Counted from the first letter of the stretch, positions 1 to 10,924 are shown. The stretch is 64,000 nt of DNA from Timema cristinae (GCA_039000515.1 JBCFYV010011172.1:78459846-78523845), one strand, 5' to 3'. Made by a program: numbers and translations. Notes: a model not told the origin generated them from the letters alone.

Positions 1-39
1 CAGAACATATTGATAAACCAGGGGGTAAGGATATAGGAC

Positions 40-450
40 GAAACATTTTCCACTTCAGGAATATTTTATTTAATTTTATCCGGACATTTTTTCAAACTAT
101 TTAAGTGAAAAGATCATACTCGAGCTAGCTCAAGTTTTAATCTTTCCACATAAGTTTAGTTTATCCCGAGGACGTTAACATCAGAAACATTATTAAATGA
201 GTTTTAATAAATCAATAACAGTTATTTAAATTCTCTTATTACACTCATGTACAGGCTACAGCGCTTGGTGGTTGAATATGTCACTAAAGTTGGGTTTGCT
301 GAATACCAGTCATGCTAATATTTGAGTATTATAATCTTAGCCAATACTAACTCACTCCCTTTCCCTGGTATTTAATTATCTGAGATTTTACAAGAAAATG
401 TTTTCCGATTGAAATTAGTCTGGAAAATTTCCATCTCTAGAAATGACAGT
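40..450. repeat. Dispersed ~400-bp repeat, copy 1
   Basis: This AT-rich stretch is similar over most of its length to 19185-19560 and more weakly to 60880-61105. Shared landmarks are a block around 'aagtttagttyatcc' followed by 'gacgttaacaycagaaac', a 'tacagcgcttrgtggttga' block, and an end close to 'ggaaaatttycatctctag'. No open reading frame or clear terminal inverted repeat was found. It behaves as an unclassified interspersed repeat. Confidence 0.5.
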
Positions 451-642
451 GTTTCTGGAAATACAGTCACAAGCTCAACACATGCTCAACATGCCTCCGT
501 CTTTGAGCGTTTATTAGTTGAACTCGCCTAATGAAGTTCTGCGAGTACAGCTAGGAGTGCACTATGAAAAGAAAACTATCGATACTTTACTCATTTACAG
601 TACCGAAAAAAAATATCGATAACAGTAGCCAGTAAGTAACAG

Positions 643-725
643 TATCCCCCACTTCGTTGGCCTTATGGTCTAAGACGATACTCTCACAATAGACTAGACT
701 GCCAATGACGGGGAGAGCGTTGGGC
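643..725 (+). repeat. SINE-B fragment
   Basis: A short piece matching the tRNA-like head of the SINE-B copies at 29776 and 31657: 'ggccttatggtctaagacg', an 'agactagactgcc' block and 'atgacggggaga'. The B-box and the 3' part are absent, so it is a fragment. Confidence 0.45.
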
Positions 726-812
726 ATGGAAGTGCAAGGTGTCGTCCTGCTTTCCTTAAGTGAGGTTAGCTGATTCAAGCATCTAGATTCCGAGCGATCT
801 GCTGTTTTGAGT

Positions 813-1560
813 CATGGAGTCCACGACGAAGAAGAAGAAAGGAGTCGTCTTTGGGGATGAGTTGAGACCAGCAGACGAGGCGAAGAAAGTCAGGGCCGGG
901 AGGTGGCCGGCTCCAAGCCGGTTGTTGGTGGAGGAATTGCCGGCTTTAAGAAGCCTGTGCAGCCCGTCAGGTCCAGGGAGGTAAAGAGTTTCCAGTCGTG
1001 TTTTCCCAAAGCCTCTTCTGTCAGGAAGGAGCTCGTGCTCGGTGGCAAGTGGTAGGCACTTCTAAGTTCCTCCACAAGCAGCCGGGTAGAGTATTTAGTA
1101 GTTGCGGTCCTCTCGGGGACGACTCAGCCTGCTAGCGTGACCTCTCCAGCTACCAGTAAGGTGAGCGCGTGTGGCAGTGCTGCAGAAGATTGGGGCCCTT
1201 TCTAGGACTAACAATGCCGCTGACATGGTCTCCCCAACTACCGGGGAGTCACACGCAAAAGGCGTTCGAAAGGAGAAACCTGCCGTTCTCAGGGCTTGTG
1301 ACGCCTGCGTGGGTGAACCCAGTGGGCCCCCTCCAACCCCCGGGGATGAATGCACCACTAGCAGCTGCCGTCAAGAGTAGCTTAACCTTCTCAGGGCGAG
1401 TGACAATTCTGTCCTTTCTAGGGTCACCAGGGCATCCGGTATGGCTTACTTGGATATCGACTTGGGGATTAGTTCCAGTCCCCTACAAAGCGTTGGCAGC
1501 GATGCTGACGTGGGCCAGTCCAGTGGGGCCTCTCCAACTCTATTTTTTTTTAAAATCGTG
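813..1560 (+). pseudogene. GC-rich remnant, probable 5' part of a LINE ORF1
   Basis: A GC-rich block in AT-rich surroundings that contains short open stretches on the + strand, one beginning with a lysine-rich 'MESTTKKKKG' at 814. It has direct internal repeats of a proline-rich segment ('gtgggccccctccaac' near 1320 and 'gtggggcctctccaac' near 1520). It precedes, with interruption, the zinc-knuckle ORF1 remnant at 2900-3530, so I infer that both derive from one LINE ORF1 whose N-terminal half is low-complexity. No conserved domain is visible in this part, and the assignment rests on context only. Confidence 0.3.
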
Positions 1561-2899
1561 ATATTGTTTTGACTAGATATCTAAAGACTTTTAACTCGAG
1601 TCAAGATATCCTATCACGTTATACCCCCTATCTGTTTTGACGTTTCATCGTTTCTATTCTATCTGGTATTGACGCTTTTAACTAACTAAAATACCCTATC
1701 TACTTGGTGCTGTCCCCTATCCATACATTTTCCGTCCAGTTAGTCCACCCTGGGTATTTTTAGTTTCTCCAGTACCCTCCACAACTGGCACTCCCAGCCC
1801 TCACCGTTTCTCTTGAGCCCAGGGTAACCTCAATTTGTGAAGAGAGTTCCCCTAACTTCCACACAGAGAGGCGCCCTATCGAAGATAGTGCTCAGCTCCT
1901 GTTTAGCAAAACCACAGTGGATGAATCCTCACTTGGTCGTCTTTGGCTTCTATTTGCCCCGGTGATACCAGAATACTGCCGTAACCAACAGGCATCTCTT
2001 CCATAGACACTGTCTTCCTCTAGAAGGAGTGCGTGCCTCAGACGACCAAAAATTACTAGAGACCCCTCAAGGATCGCCAGCCCTTAGACTGGGAAAGAAG
2101 GTGAAATATCCCGCCAGCATGACGGGGGGAAACCTAATGGTACCAACGAACCAGGGGGAGCCGGGACCTCTGACCAGAGGAAGTCTAGCAGTCCTTCGCT
2201 GGTAAAGCCACAGTATGTGGCAATGTGCGGGCATTACTGCAAAGGTCCATAAGACATGCGTCAACGCTAGTACCTCTCGCCAAGGGGTGTCGTGCGGATT
2301 GAAGCCCCGGCTGACTTCTCGTTAGACTAGGAAGACCGGCAGCAAATCTATGGACGTTGAGGGACTATCTTCAGAATCAGACTTTTCGTTGAATTTTTTT
2401 ATTGCAGTTTGGTAAATCTCGGCTTCTGACAATTTAGTCCGAGTTGAGTTTCAATTTACAATATTATAGAGTAGTCTTTATTTTTGGTTTATGCTTTTTA
2501 ATTATATAATATCTATCCGGTTAGGATCATAACCTATTCCTAGACCTAGTTTACTTAAATCTAACGTACACCTAACTTACACTTAAAAATAATATTTTCC
2601 TCTTCTATGCTATCCCCCTGTCCTATATTTATCCTAAACATGCGTGACAAGTAGATCCATGAGTTTCAGACCGTAAGAACCCACCCAATGGAGAAGGCAG
2701 GCAATGCCAAGAAGCTATTGGAGATAGCCCTAACCATTTAAGTGGTAGCTGTGGTGATGAAACTCAAAGGAAGGGTGGCCCGGCCAGGGTGTGCCTGCGT
2801 TGGGCCAATGTGGGAAGCAGTGGAAACCAAAAGGTAAAAACGTAAGCCGTTCCTAACCCTAACCAGATATTAGTGACTCTAGGCTGGCTCGCAAAGCCT
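1561..2899. other. No gene recognised; degraded LINE/unknown sequence
   Basis: Mixed AT-rich and GC-richer sequence between the two LINE ORF1 remnants. Short open stretches occur on both strands, but none has a recognisable domain or a consistent frame. It may be decayed LINE interior with an AT-rich insertion around 2390-2640. Confidence 0.3.
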
Positions 2900-3580
2900 A
2901 GGGGAAGATTCATCCCATCATCTTGTGTGATGTGGAGGACTACTACAAAGTGATGAGGCCATCCAGTCCAAGCTTCGCGAGCCTTAGGGGAAGTAAAGCA
3001 ACCGGGAGATCGAGTACGCTTCCAATTTGGGTTGGAGGAAGTTTACCGCACCTCCAAGACTAGTCAGGGTCGTGATAAAGGGACTCCTGACTTGGACAAA
3101 GCACAAAGCACGATATCCAAGTATAGCTTGTGTATATGGGCTTCCCCATGAAATCCGTCACCCAGATGCTCTCCCAGTGTAAACGGGACTATCAGACCGG
3201 AGAGAGTTAGTGGATGCCAAACTTTTTTGTTGCTCTGGATTCCGGGGAGCATACTACAAGACTGTACACTCTAAAATACTGTTCAGGCTCCACGTCAAAG
3301 TGGGGAAGTACAAGTCACTCGACGGCCCAGTACAGTGTAAAAACTACTCTCTTTTCGGTCATGTGCGGAAGGATTGCCACGCTAATCTTAGGTGTGGGTT
3401 CTGTGTTGGACACCATAAGAGGGGTGGGTGTCCGGAGGAGAGACAATCTCCCCCAGAGTGCCTGCACTGCTCAGGAGCTCACTCCTCAGCTTGTGGGGTT
3501 GACAAACCTACAAGGCCTTATGGGCGGTAGGGAATACACGAGTCTCCAAGGCACAAGAAGGAACTTTCAGTAAAATAGTG
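2900..3580 (+). pseudogene. LINE ORF1 (gag-like, CCHC zinc knuckles), decayed
   Basis: The C-terminal half of an ORF1 nucleic-acid-binding protein of a jockey/I-type non-LTR retrotransposon. In different frames one reads the pre-knuckle domain ('SVTQMLSQCKRDYQ' near 3160, then 'FFVALDSGEHT' near 3223) and then three cysteine clusters at about 3337-3500: 'PVQCKN', 'GHVRKDCHANLRCGFC', 'PECLHCSGAH'. The order and spacing match the CCHC array of jockey-clade ORF1. The second Cys of the first knuckle reads Tyr, and at least two frame changes and several stops interrupt the frame, so it is dead. No ORF2 follows; the next 700 bases are unrelated AT-rich sequence. Confidence 0.7.
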
Positions 3581-4279
3581 TATTTGACTATTGACGTCGA
3601 GGGAGTTAGGATTTGGCTTTATATAAAAGTAAAGAGATGACATGATGTTCACATTGATCTGAAGGCTGTTTCATTATCAAAGGTAAACAATACAATATTT
3701 AGTGATTGAGGACAATGCGCAATAATAGATAAATTCGATAATACTCATCAGGAAGCAATATATGTACTTAAGTATCCAAAGCAATATTAAATGAAAGCGA
3801 TCAACACGCATTTAGCTAAATTAGAGAAATTCATTGTTAGGAAACGTTATCAGTTCAAATGTAAACAAACGTAAACGAAGTTGTTTATTGCGAACAATAG
3901 CAAATTAGATTATAAGCATGGTAATAACCTATCGTCTAGAGATTTGGCCTGAACCGTCAAAAGATAACTCTTAACACATACGTTTAGACTTTTAAGGCAA
4001 GTTTAATATTATCACATTTCCGTTTTTATAAAACACAACTTTTTTAATACAAAACGTAGAGTTCTGCTCGTAACTGCACACCTGAAACTAGTGTTGCCGT
4101 GAGGTGGGGGAGACACGAAATTAATTATTCACTTTCTACCCTATCAGATAAGTTTACAATTAACTCCACACATGATAGAATTATCTAATGCATTTATCAA
4201 TAACTTTAAACATGAAAATATGATACGAAGCATCGTTAGATACGCTTGGACTTACTTCAACCGAACTGTAAGTACAAAC
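3581..4279. other. AT-rich, no feature seen
   Basis: No open frame of note, tandem repeat or recognised mobile element between the LINE remnant and the hAT-like element. Confidence 0.5.
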
Positions 4280-5650
4280 CAGTGGCGTCGCATCAGGGTA
4301 GGCAAGGCAAGCACCGCTTGCCTTTAATGGAAAATATGTAATTATTTTATTTAATATTTGCTAAATATTCTCCTGGTAATCATTTAAATGTTATTCAAGC
4401 ATCAATGGGTTTGAAAAAAACATACAAGGCAGTGACCGTAACATGCATATAAGACGTGCACTAGTCCATCTAATGGCGGTTGAAAGTCGGTATTTGTCCG
4501 ACTTTAATCCCATTGCTCTTGCTATTGTAGTTCTTATTTGTGACGTCATAGATTTTAGTGGGGCGAGAAGAGGAAAGCTGCGGATGTCAGGGGAAGATGC
4601 AAGCAGCTGAGCTACACTTCTCTTGCCCAAAAAATGACGACTAGAACTGAAGTCACTACCCTTCTCTTCCCCTTTCAAAAGATAAATGGATGGTATGGCA
4701 TTAAAGGGGAAATAAATATGTTATTGTCAAGGTACTGACCCGTGGCTACACAACTCTAAGCTCGGTACACACGACACAACTTCTTGTACATAAAGTTGTA
4801 CAAGAAGTTGTAGCCAGAAGATAGCGTCGTGTGATCACCAAAACTTGTACAAGATCTGCTTTGCACAACTTATTATATACAATTTCAGGAAATAGAACGT
4901 CCTATATCAGCCATTTTTTCTTGACAACTTTCGAGTTGTAACATGAAAACTTCGTCTGCTAGAGAATTATTGTTTTTTTTTTTAAGTTATTGTAATAAAA
5001 ACAGCTAAATGCTTTAAAACAAACAAATAATTATAATTGAAGGAGGTTAAACCCCAAAAATAAAGGTTTTCAACTGTTTTAAAAAAATATTTAAAAATCT
5101 CAGAAAAATATATTTATTTTCATATAGTTTTAGAATAATAAGAAATTATTAACATTAAATACCAATATTTTCCAAATAATTTAATCATTATTTTTCCATA
5201 AAAAAGGGCAAAAACGCCATTTTTTTTCCACTATTGTATGCAATCTCAAATTCCATGTGAACATTCACTGGCTAAAATTTGTATGCACTCCATGTGACCA
5301 AGGTATTGTACAATTTCTTGCACAACTTTTTGTACAAGAAGTTGTGTCGTGGGTACCGTGCTTTAGAGTTATGTGGAGTTCATTGTAGCAGGTGCTTTTG
5401 TTTTGATGTGTGTACAGTGAAAGCTAACAAACGGAAGTTTATAAGTTTATGTCTATAATAAGACAGTAATAGCACAATAATGTAAATCACAGAACAGAAG
5501 GACGCCCAAAGACACAACTATCATAAAAAAAAACTCCAAATAGCTTCTTGAAGCAAACTTTTTTTTTTTAGAAAATTCCGGGACCTTCCCTTTTAAGCTT
5601 GGGGGTACCCCTTCCAAGTTTGCCTATGAATTTTGGTTACGAGATGCTAC
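4280..5650 (+). mobile_element. Non-autonomous hAT-like DNA element, copy 1
   Basis: About 1.37 kb matching 48845-50174 along nearly its whole length in direct orientation. The left end reads CAGTGGCGTCGC. The right end, 'gagatgctac', corresponds to 'gagacgctactg' of the better-preserved second copy, giving a short imperfect inverted terminus. hAT identity follows from the second copy, which has 8-bp flanking duplications. Here the right terminus is eroded and no clear duplication remains. No transposase gene is inside. An internal inverted-repeat module (4745-5380) is shared by both copies. Confidence 0.65.
4745..5380. mobile_element. Inner inverted-repeat module nested in the hAT-like element
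   Basis: The segment starts 'acacaactctaagctcggta' and ends in its reverse complement ('taccgtgctttagagttatg'), with about 60 bp of matching arm at each side, including 'cacgacacaacttcttgtac'. The left arm also holds a local hairpin at about 4777-4812 built from 'acaacttcttgtac' and its complement. This is the layout of a MITE or fold-back element sitting inside a larger element. The same module occurs at 49303-49949, so it was already in place before the outer element was copied. Confidence 0.6.
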
Positions 5651-6535
5651 CAAACCAAAAGAATTAAGGTGCAAGATAGCACACAAAGGTAAAATTAAAT
5701 AATTTTAAATTGTCAACAAACCATTCGAGCTCAGACCAAAAAAGTGTAATACCTAAAGATGTCAGTTCAAAAAAAAAATCTTCACCAAAATAACAATCAC
5801 TTATATGTTGGTAAGTTTCTAGTTCCTATCAGCATCAAAGAGTGAAGTTTTAAACTGGGTACTAGCTTATATTTGAATTCGATCAGTGGGGAAATATGGT
5901 AGGGAGAGATCACATGACCAATGAAGTCATCATCAACAAGTCAAAAATGGCCATCTCTGCAACGCCTATGCACAACGTCGTGAGGAAGACCAAGGGTGTT
6001 AGGAAAACACACGCAATAAGACATCTCGCTCCTTTCCCCAAGGTTTAGCGCCTGCGCAGCGTCTTGAACTCAGGGATAATGTACACGTGAACAGGGGTCA
6101 TTTGGCACTTCTTGACTTCATTCTTGTTTCTTGCCAAACTCCTAATGATAAGCAGTGTTCGTGTAGTGTGAGTGTCCGTGATTATGCGCTGACTTCCCGG
6201 TAAAATGGAGTGTGTATTTACTCTTTTAAGGTGGCGGAGGTTGATGGCTGTGTTAAGTTGTAGCCACGGTTCATTTTAAGGCTCTGGAGGACTGTAGTTG
6301 TCCAGGAAGGACATTTTACATGCATTAAAACACAATTTAATTAGTACACTTAAAGTAGCATAAAAATATTGAAAATTTGGTGTCTGAGAAGTTCCACTTT
6401 TTTTTATAAACTAGCAGATAGCACGGAGCAAAAATGTAACAATTTAGTTAATTCGTTCAGAACAAAGTGGCAGCAAGTCAAAAGAAACATAACTTTTTTT
6501 TAATATGATGAATTGCTGAACGTTTCGCTTTATTT
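5651..6535. other. No gene recognised
   Basis: Sequence between the hAT-like element and the first recognisable codons of the Transib relic. It contains a GC-richer patch with 'gcgcctgcgcagcg' (6050-6063), an NRF1-like palindrome that might belong to the 5' region of the Transib relic. No reading frame could be supported. Confidence 0.3.
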
Positions 6536-6623
6536 TCCTAATCCTGAAGCGATTTCAAGGACACCAAAAAATAAAAGTGGTCGTCCCTCCTCAGAATACA
6601 CATCTTCCAGTGAAAGGTCTAAG
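6536..6623 (+). pseudogene. Transib/RAG1-like transposase relic, N-terminal piece
   Basis: A short stretch on the + strand reads 'GRPSSEYTSSSERSK' in one frame up to 6623 and continues in sense at 9252 ('QRKTE', then 'LEELSYANQM') when the hAT element at 6624-9243 and one copy of its 8-bp duplication are ignored. I therefore take it as the N-terminal portion of the same transposase relic described at 9244-10620. No start codon could be fixed upstream. Confidence 0.55.
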
Positions 6624-7534
6624 CAAGGCCGTAGTCAGGGGAGTTTGGGGGTTCAAACTCCTCCCCCCCCCCCGAAATTTTAGGGGGGAAAATGTGGCTT
6701 TATTTATGATGCAACAGTATCAATATTAGAGTACAAATACAAATTAGAGGTTGTGTTACCACATAAAGCACTTCAGAGAGCTTCTAGAAGTATTTAATAT
6801 TTAAAAATGTTCATTGCGCTCAGAAGTTAGGGGGTTATGTTACCATAAAAAAAAGCACTTCAGAGAGCTTCTAGAGGTGTTTAATATTTGGAATTTTTCT
6901 AGCCTGAACCATCCTAAAGGGAAGGAGGTTCAAACAACAGCAAAATCTAACATAAAAGGGGGAACAATAGGAGCGAGTGCTTGGAGTTCAATGCTTTGAA
7001 TGTTTTAGGCCCAAAAATTCGAAAACCAAGCTCGCAACTCTCACCTGTTGCTGAGTTTACCATAAGGATAGTCTACCTCAAGAGTCAGTTAAAGAATGCA
7101 TCCTGCTTGTTTATGTGAACCCTAAAAATAATACATAAATTTAAGTTTAAATACCTAGGGTATGGTGGGACAATCATAAAAATATAGCTGAAATCGTGCT
7201 ATGTTGGTATTTATTAAATATCTAACAAAAGATAATTATCAGATTCATTAAATATTAACATTAGATATTGCGAAGATATATAAACATATGATATATATGA
7301 ACTCCATAAACTATCATGAACGTTGCCAAAACTTTGAGCATCATAGTAAGATATTTTCAACGTTCATGTCAAAGAAAAGTATCAACATTTATCATTAGCG
7401 TTGATATTACTGGCAAGTCATAAAGTTCAAAGCGGCTTCAGCTGTCCTAAAGGCTATTACAAATTTAGTCAAGATTACCATAGAAAATTTACAATCACAT
7501 AGTTAATTTCCAAGTCAATTAACAAGGCGTCGTA

Positions 7535-7823
7535 GGTGACCTGGTGGTCTAGGGGTAAGGTGTAGGACTTCTATGCTGGCGGCCGGGGTTCAATCCTTGG
7601 TCCCGGCCCAGATTTATCTGATTACCAAACCCTTCCTTCACCTCTGACAAGATGTGTATTAATCACAACTTGTGAATATGAGGAATGCCAGGCCTCCACC
7701 GTGGTTCGGATTCCACGTTAAACTGTAGGTCCTTCATTTCATCTCACAATCACCCTACCATTACACATTAGCGTAAGTGCGTATAACCCGAACGGGTAGT
7801 AAGACGCGGTGCTAATAATAATA
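7535..7823 (+). mobile_element. SINE-A (tRNA-derived)
   Basis: The tRNA-like head has an A-box-like 'tggtctaggggtaaggtgt' and a B-box 'ggttcaatcc'. It is followed by a body ending 'gtagtaagacgcggtgct' and a short (aat)n tail. Flanks acaaggcgtc (7522-7531) and acagggcgtc (7824-7833) look like a 10-bp target duplication with one change. The head does not close a proper acceptor stem, so it is not a functional tRNA gene. Confidence 0.85.
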
Positions 7824-7925
7824 ACAGGGCGTCCTTCTCATTAGCTCCCAGAACATTATTCCATAACCTGCTCGAATCCAACATATGAAATTATCCCTAA
7901 TTCGTGCCCATACACTAACATCATA

Positions 7926-8262
7926 CATTTACCAAAATTTTAAATACTCGTCCATCAGTAATGGCACGTTGTAAATAAACAACCAGTTAGTTTACCTTCA
8001 ACCTTAAAATACTTGTCCATCAGTAATGGCATGTTGCAAATAAACAACAAGTTTGTTTACCCTCAACTTTTAAATACTCGACCATCAGTAATGGCATGTT
8101 GCAAATAAACAACAAGTTTGTTTACCTTCAACCTTAAAATACTTGTCCATCAGTAATGGCACGTATCAAATAAACAATAATTTAGTTTACCTTCAAATTT
8201 TAAATACTCGTCCGTCAGTAATGGCACGTTGCAAATAAACAACAATTTTGATTACCCTCAAA
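7926..8262. repeat. 65-bp tandem repeat, five copies
   Basis: The motif 'ccatcagtaatggca' recurs at about 7952, 8017, 8082, 8147 and (with one change) 8212, a strict 65-bp period. Each unit also contains 'aataaacaacaa' and alternates between 'cttgtccat' and 'ctcgtccat' variants. It lies inside the hAT element. Confidence 0.85.
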
Positions 8263-8761
8263 TTTCTTACAGTTCCCGTGAACATGATTTAAATATTTCC
8301 ACAAGTAAGAATAGAAACGACATTCGTGACCCATTAAATAAACTATCGATAATGTTCACAAGCTTGTGATCGTTATTACAACTCGACAAGCGATAAGATG
8401 CCATTACCTTGCAATAAATTGATATTTAAAGAAAAGTAAGGTACATATCCTAACTATCCTATTTATGCTTAATGTTTTTTTGAATTATTGAAACGAGGCC
8501 TAAAGAGATTTTAGAAACATTTAATTTAACCAAAAGGAAATTAAAGTTAATCGAAATAGAATTTTAGTCTTACATTATTAAATTATGGTGAAAAGCCGGA
8601 GCTTCTCCTATTCTGAAATGATTCAGGCCCAATTGTGTCGTCTGTTGGTTCAAGCACCAGTATATATATCGTACAACTCAGAAGAGGGAAAGACAGGAAA
8701 AGAAAGGTGGGGGTCACAATCTAGATCAATAGGGAACACATATTTGCGCATGCCAACATAG

Positions 8762-8962
8762 CTTCGGGAAAGACCGATGACGTTCGGGAACATTCTCGAG
8801 AGGGTTATTTTCACTGCACAGGTTTTTTTCCACTCAAGGTATTCGGCGCACTCGCGTCACATTCTTGATTATTAGTGTTCAATTTTCCTGGTTCTGAGAA
8901 GGTGTGTCCGGTAGATCTAGTGTTGTTTTTCCACGCGGTCCCGGCCAGCATATAAACGGGGT
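8762..8962 (+). promoter_or_regulatory. Heat-shock-type promoter-like segment inside the hAT element
   Basis: At 8783-8800 the sequence TTCGGGAACATTCTCGAG gives four alternating pentamers (nTTCn/nGAAn), an almost perfect heat-shock factor site. A second partial site, CTTCGGGAAAG, lies at 8762-8772. A TATA-like 'tataaacgg' is at 8951-8959, about 150 bp downstream and followed by a GC-rich stretch. Heat-shock genes of insects share this arrangement. No coding sequence follows within the element, so function is unproven. Confidence 0.45.
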
Positions 8963-9243
8963 AAGTTTAGTCCAGTTTTGTGTTTTACTTATGTCGTCCA
9001 ATGCTACAAGCCTTCGGTATTTATGCTGTTATGTTGCCATAAAAAACACTTTAGAGAGTTTCTAGAGGGGTTTGATATTTATAATTTTCCTTGTCTTCCG
9101 CAGTCATGGTGCTATGCTGTCATAAAAAAACACTTCGGATAGCTTATAGAACTGTTTATCATTTAGAATTGTTTCTAGCCTCCAGAATTTAGGGCATGGA
9201 CCCACCAAAACCCCCCTTAAATTAATTGCTGGCTACGGCCTTG

Positions 9244-10620
9244 GGTCTAAGCAAAGGAAGACTGAATAAATACGTACACAGTCAAGTTTAGAAGAGTTGT
9301 CATATGCTAATCAAATGAGCCTTCGTGCTTCAGGAAAAGTAGACGTTTCAAAAGTGGCTGAGGATGTGACGCTGGTGTCTCCAACGAAAGCTGCAGCATA
9401 CAGAAATTCTATTAAATCAATTTCAGAAACAAAGCTTTCAAGTGATTCTGCTCTTTCACTTTTAATCGAACAAAAATATCAAATAGTCAGTTTCAGGGAC
9501 TGCGAGCTGTAAGCAAATACAATAAATGCAAGTTATAACCACCATACAAGGCTGTATTACAGCAAAACAGAAATGTTATCCATCTAAAACTGATATGATA
9601 ATAACAGATCACAGTGTTGAAGTGAAACTGTAGGAATGATTGGATCACACTGTTGACCGAAATTAGCTTACCCGAAATGACGTCATTAAAAGTTTGACCT
9701 TTGAAAACCTTAGCAATATGACTTTGATTTGTAAGTGGGGTTGTGATGGAACCTCTGGACAAAGTGTGTACAAACATAAATTTAATAATGACGATGAAAA
9801 AAACTCAGTATAAAACATCTTTTTTACTTCACATGTACCTCTACAGCTCATATCTGTTAATCCAAAAACAAAAACAAAATTGTTGTTTGAAAAAATCTGA
9901 GACCTTCATCTCGTCGGTTTTGTAGGCTGATAGGCTGCCATTTCTCCATGAAAGTACGCAGGACACTGTGAGAGAAGTAGAATATATCAAAGAGCAAGAA
10001 AAAGAACCTGTTTCTTTTTAAGCGATTTTAGAAGGAAAGGTCATTTCTGTTTCTTACAAACTTGCGTTTACAATGATAGGTGGTAAAGTATTTAACTCAG
10101 TTACCTCTACTTCATCGGCTCAACGTTGTTATTTATGTCAAGAAATATCAAAACAATTTAATGATATCGATGCAATTTAAGAAAGAGAGGTTGATGGAAA
10201 TAGTTTGTGTCAACACTACACGCATGGATTAGTTTTTTAATTATTTTTTTGGTTGCATTTATCATACAAACTTGAGCTAAAGAAGTGGCAAGCGCGCTCT
10301 GAATTAGATAAAAAATTACAAAAAATCGCAAAAAAATATAAAGGGTGTTTTGTTACAAATAGGATCATCGCTGATCAACCGAAACTAGAATTTGTAAGCT
10401 CGAATGATGGGAATACTGCTAAGCGTTTTTTCGAAAACTCTTCTACATTTGCTTTGATAACAGGAGTTGATGAAAATTTAATCAAAGAATTTCATGTTAT
10501 ATTGCAGGCAATGTCAAGTGGCCATGAAATTAATCCCCAAAAATTTTAGGAATATGCCCTAGAAACTGCAGTAAATTCGTTGAACTGTATCCATGGTACT
10601 ACCTATCAGGACCGCTCATT
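9244..10620 (+). pseudogene. Transib/RAG1-like DNA transposase, decayed
   Basis: Fragments in three frames, in N-to-C order: 'SSLEELSYANQM' (9280s), 'TAKQKCYPSKTD' (9550s), 'LICKWGCDGTSGQS' (9724-9764), 'FFTSHVPLQL' (9818-9847), 'TMIGGKVFNSVTSTSSAQRC' then YLC (10070-10140), 'LSYKLELKKWQARSELDKKL' (10258-10318), 'SNDGNTAKRFF' (10405-10440), 'ITGVDENLI' and 'KFVELYPWYYL' (10560s). The C-D-G motif matches the first catalytic Asp region of RAG1/Transib (RAG1 'SCDGMGD'). The C-x2-C after the second motif, the K-WQA block and N-G/D-G-N-x-A-[RK] match the RAG1 core order. In Transib proteins as I remember them the second motif reads I-D-G-K; here the Asp is Gly (codon 10079-10081). At least six stops or frame changes are present, and the region holding the catalytic Glu is missing. 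Inactive. Confidence 0.7.
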
Positions 10621-10894
10621 CCAGTTTGACCTTGAACATGACCATGACGGTAAGAGTGTGTGTGTACTCAATGTTGTTGTTGCAATCTCTGTCTTGCTGA
10701 AATACCCTCCCCCACAACCCGCCCTCCGGACATGTTGATTGATAATTGATTATTGCTATATTAAAATAAAGCAACATCCATGGCGAGGACTATAAATCTA
10801 GAGCAACAGCCTTGGCGAGGACTTCTTACAATCTCCATCAAAGACTTTGAAAACATCCTTGTTATTCGTGGATACCACATACAAGGCAAGCGAC

Positions 10895-10924
10895 TATAAA
10901 TATACATCGAAATCATTACAGTCG
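10895..10924 (+). promoter_or_regulatory. TATA box plus initiator-like site
   Basis: 'tataaata' at 10895-10902 is followed about 25 bp later by 'ttacagtcgg', close to the arthropod initiator TCAGTY. The first ATG of the following small gene is at 10963. The spacing is that of a focused core promoter. Confidence 0.5.

Larger units (their letters stand above)
6624..9243. mobile_element. Non-autonomous hAT element with exact 8-bp target duplication
   Basis: 2,620 bp bounded by 15-bp terminal inverted repeats CAAGGCCGTAGTCAG (6624-6638) and CTGGCTACGGCCTTG (9229-9243), which differ at one base. The flanking octamer GGTCTAAG is present at 6616-6623 and again at 9244-9251. Eight-base duplications with CA...TG ends are the hallmark of the hAT superfamily. 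No transposase frame is inside. Both ends carry two copies of an ~80-bp subterminal repeat around 'cacttcagagagcttctaga' (near 6768, 6856, 9050, 9132). The interior hosts a SINE, a 65-bp tandem array and a heat-shock-type promoter-like segment. It interrupts the Transib relic. Confidence 0.85.

Noticed and set aside
3064..3252. - strand open frame over the LINE ORF1
   Set aside because: Antisense shadow of the zinc-knuckle ORF1 remnant.
7535..7610. tRNA gene
   Set aside because: A- and B-box-like words are present, but the ends do not pair as an acceptor stem. The same head is repeated with a ~200-bp body and AAT tail, so it is a SINE.
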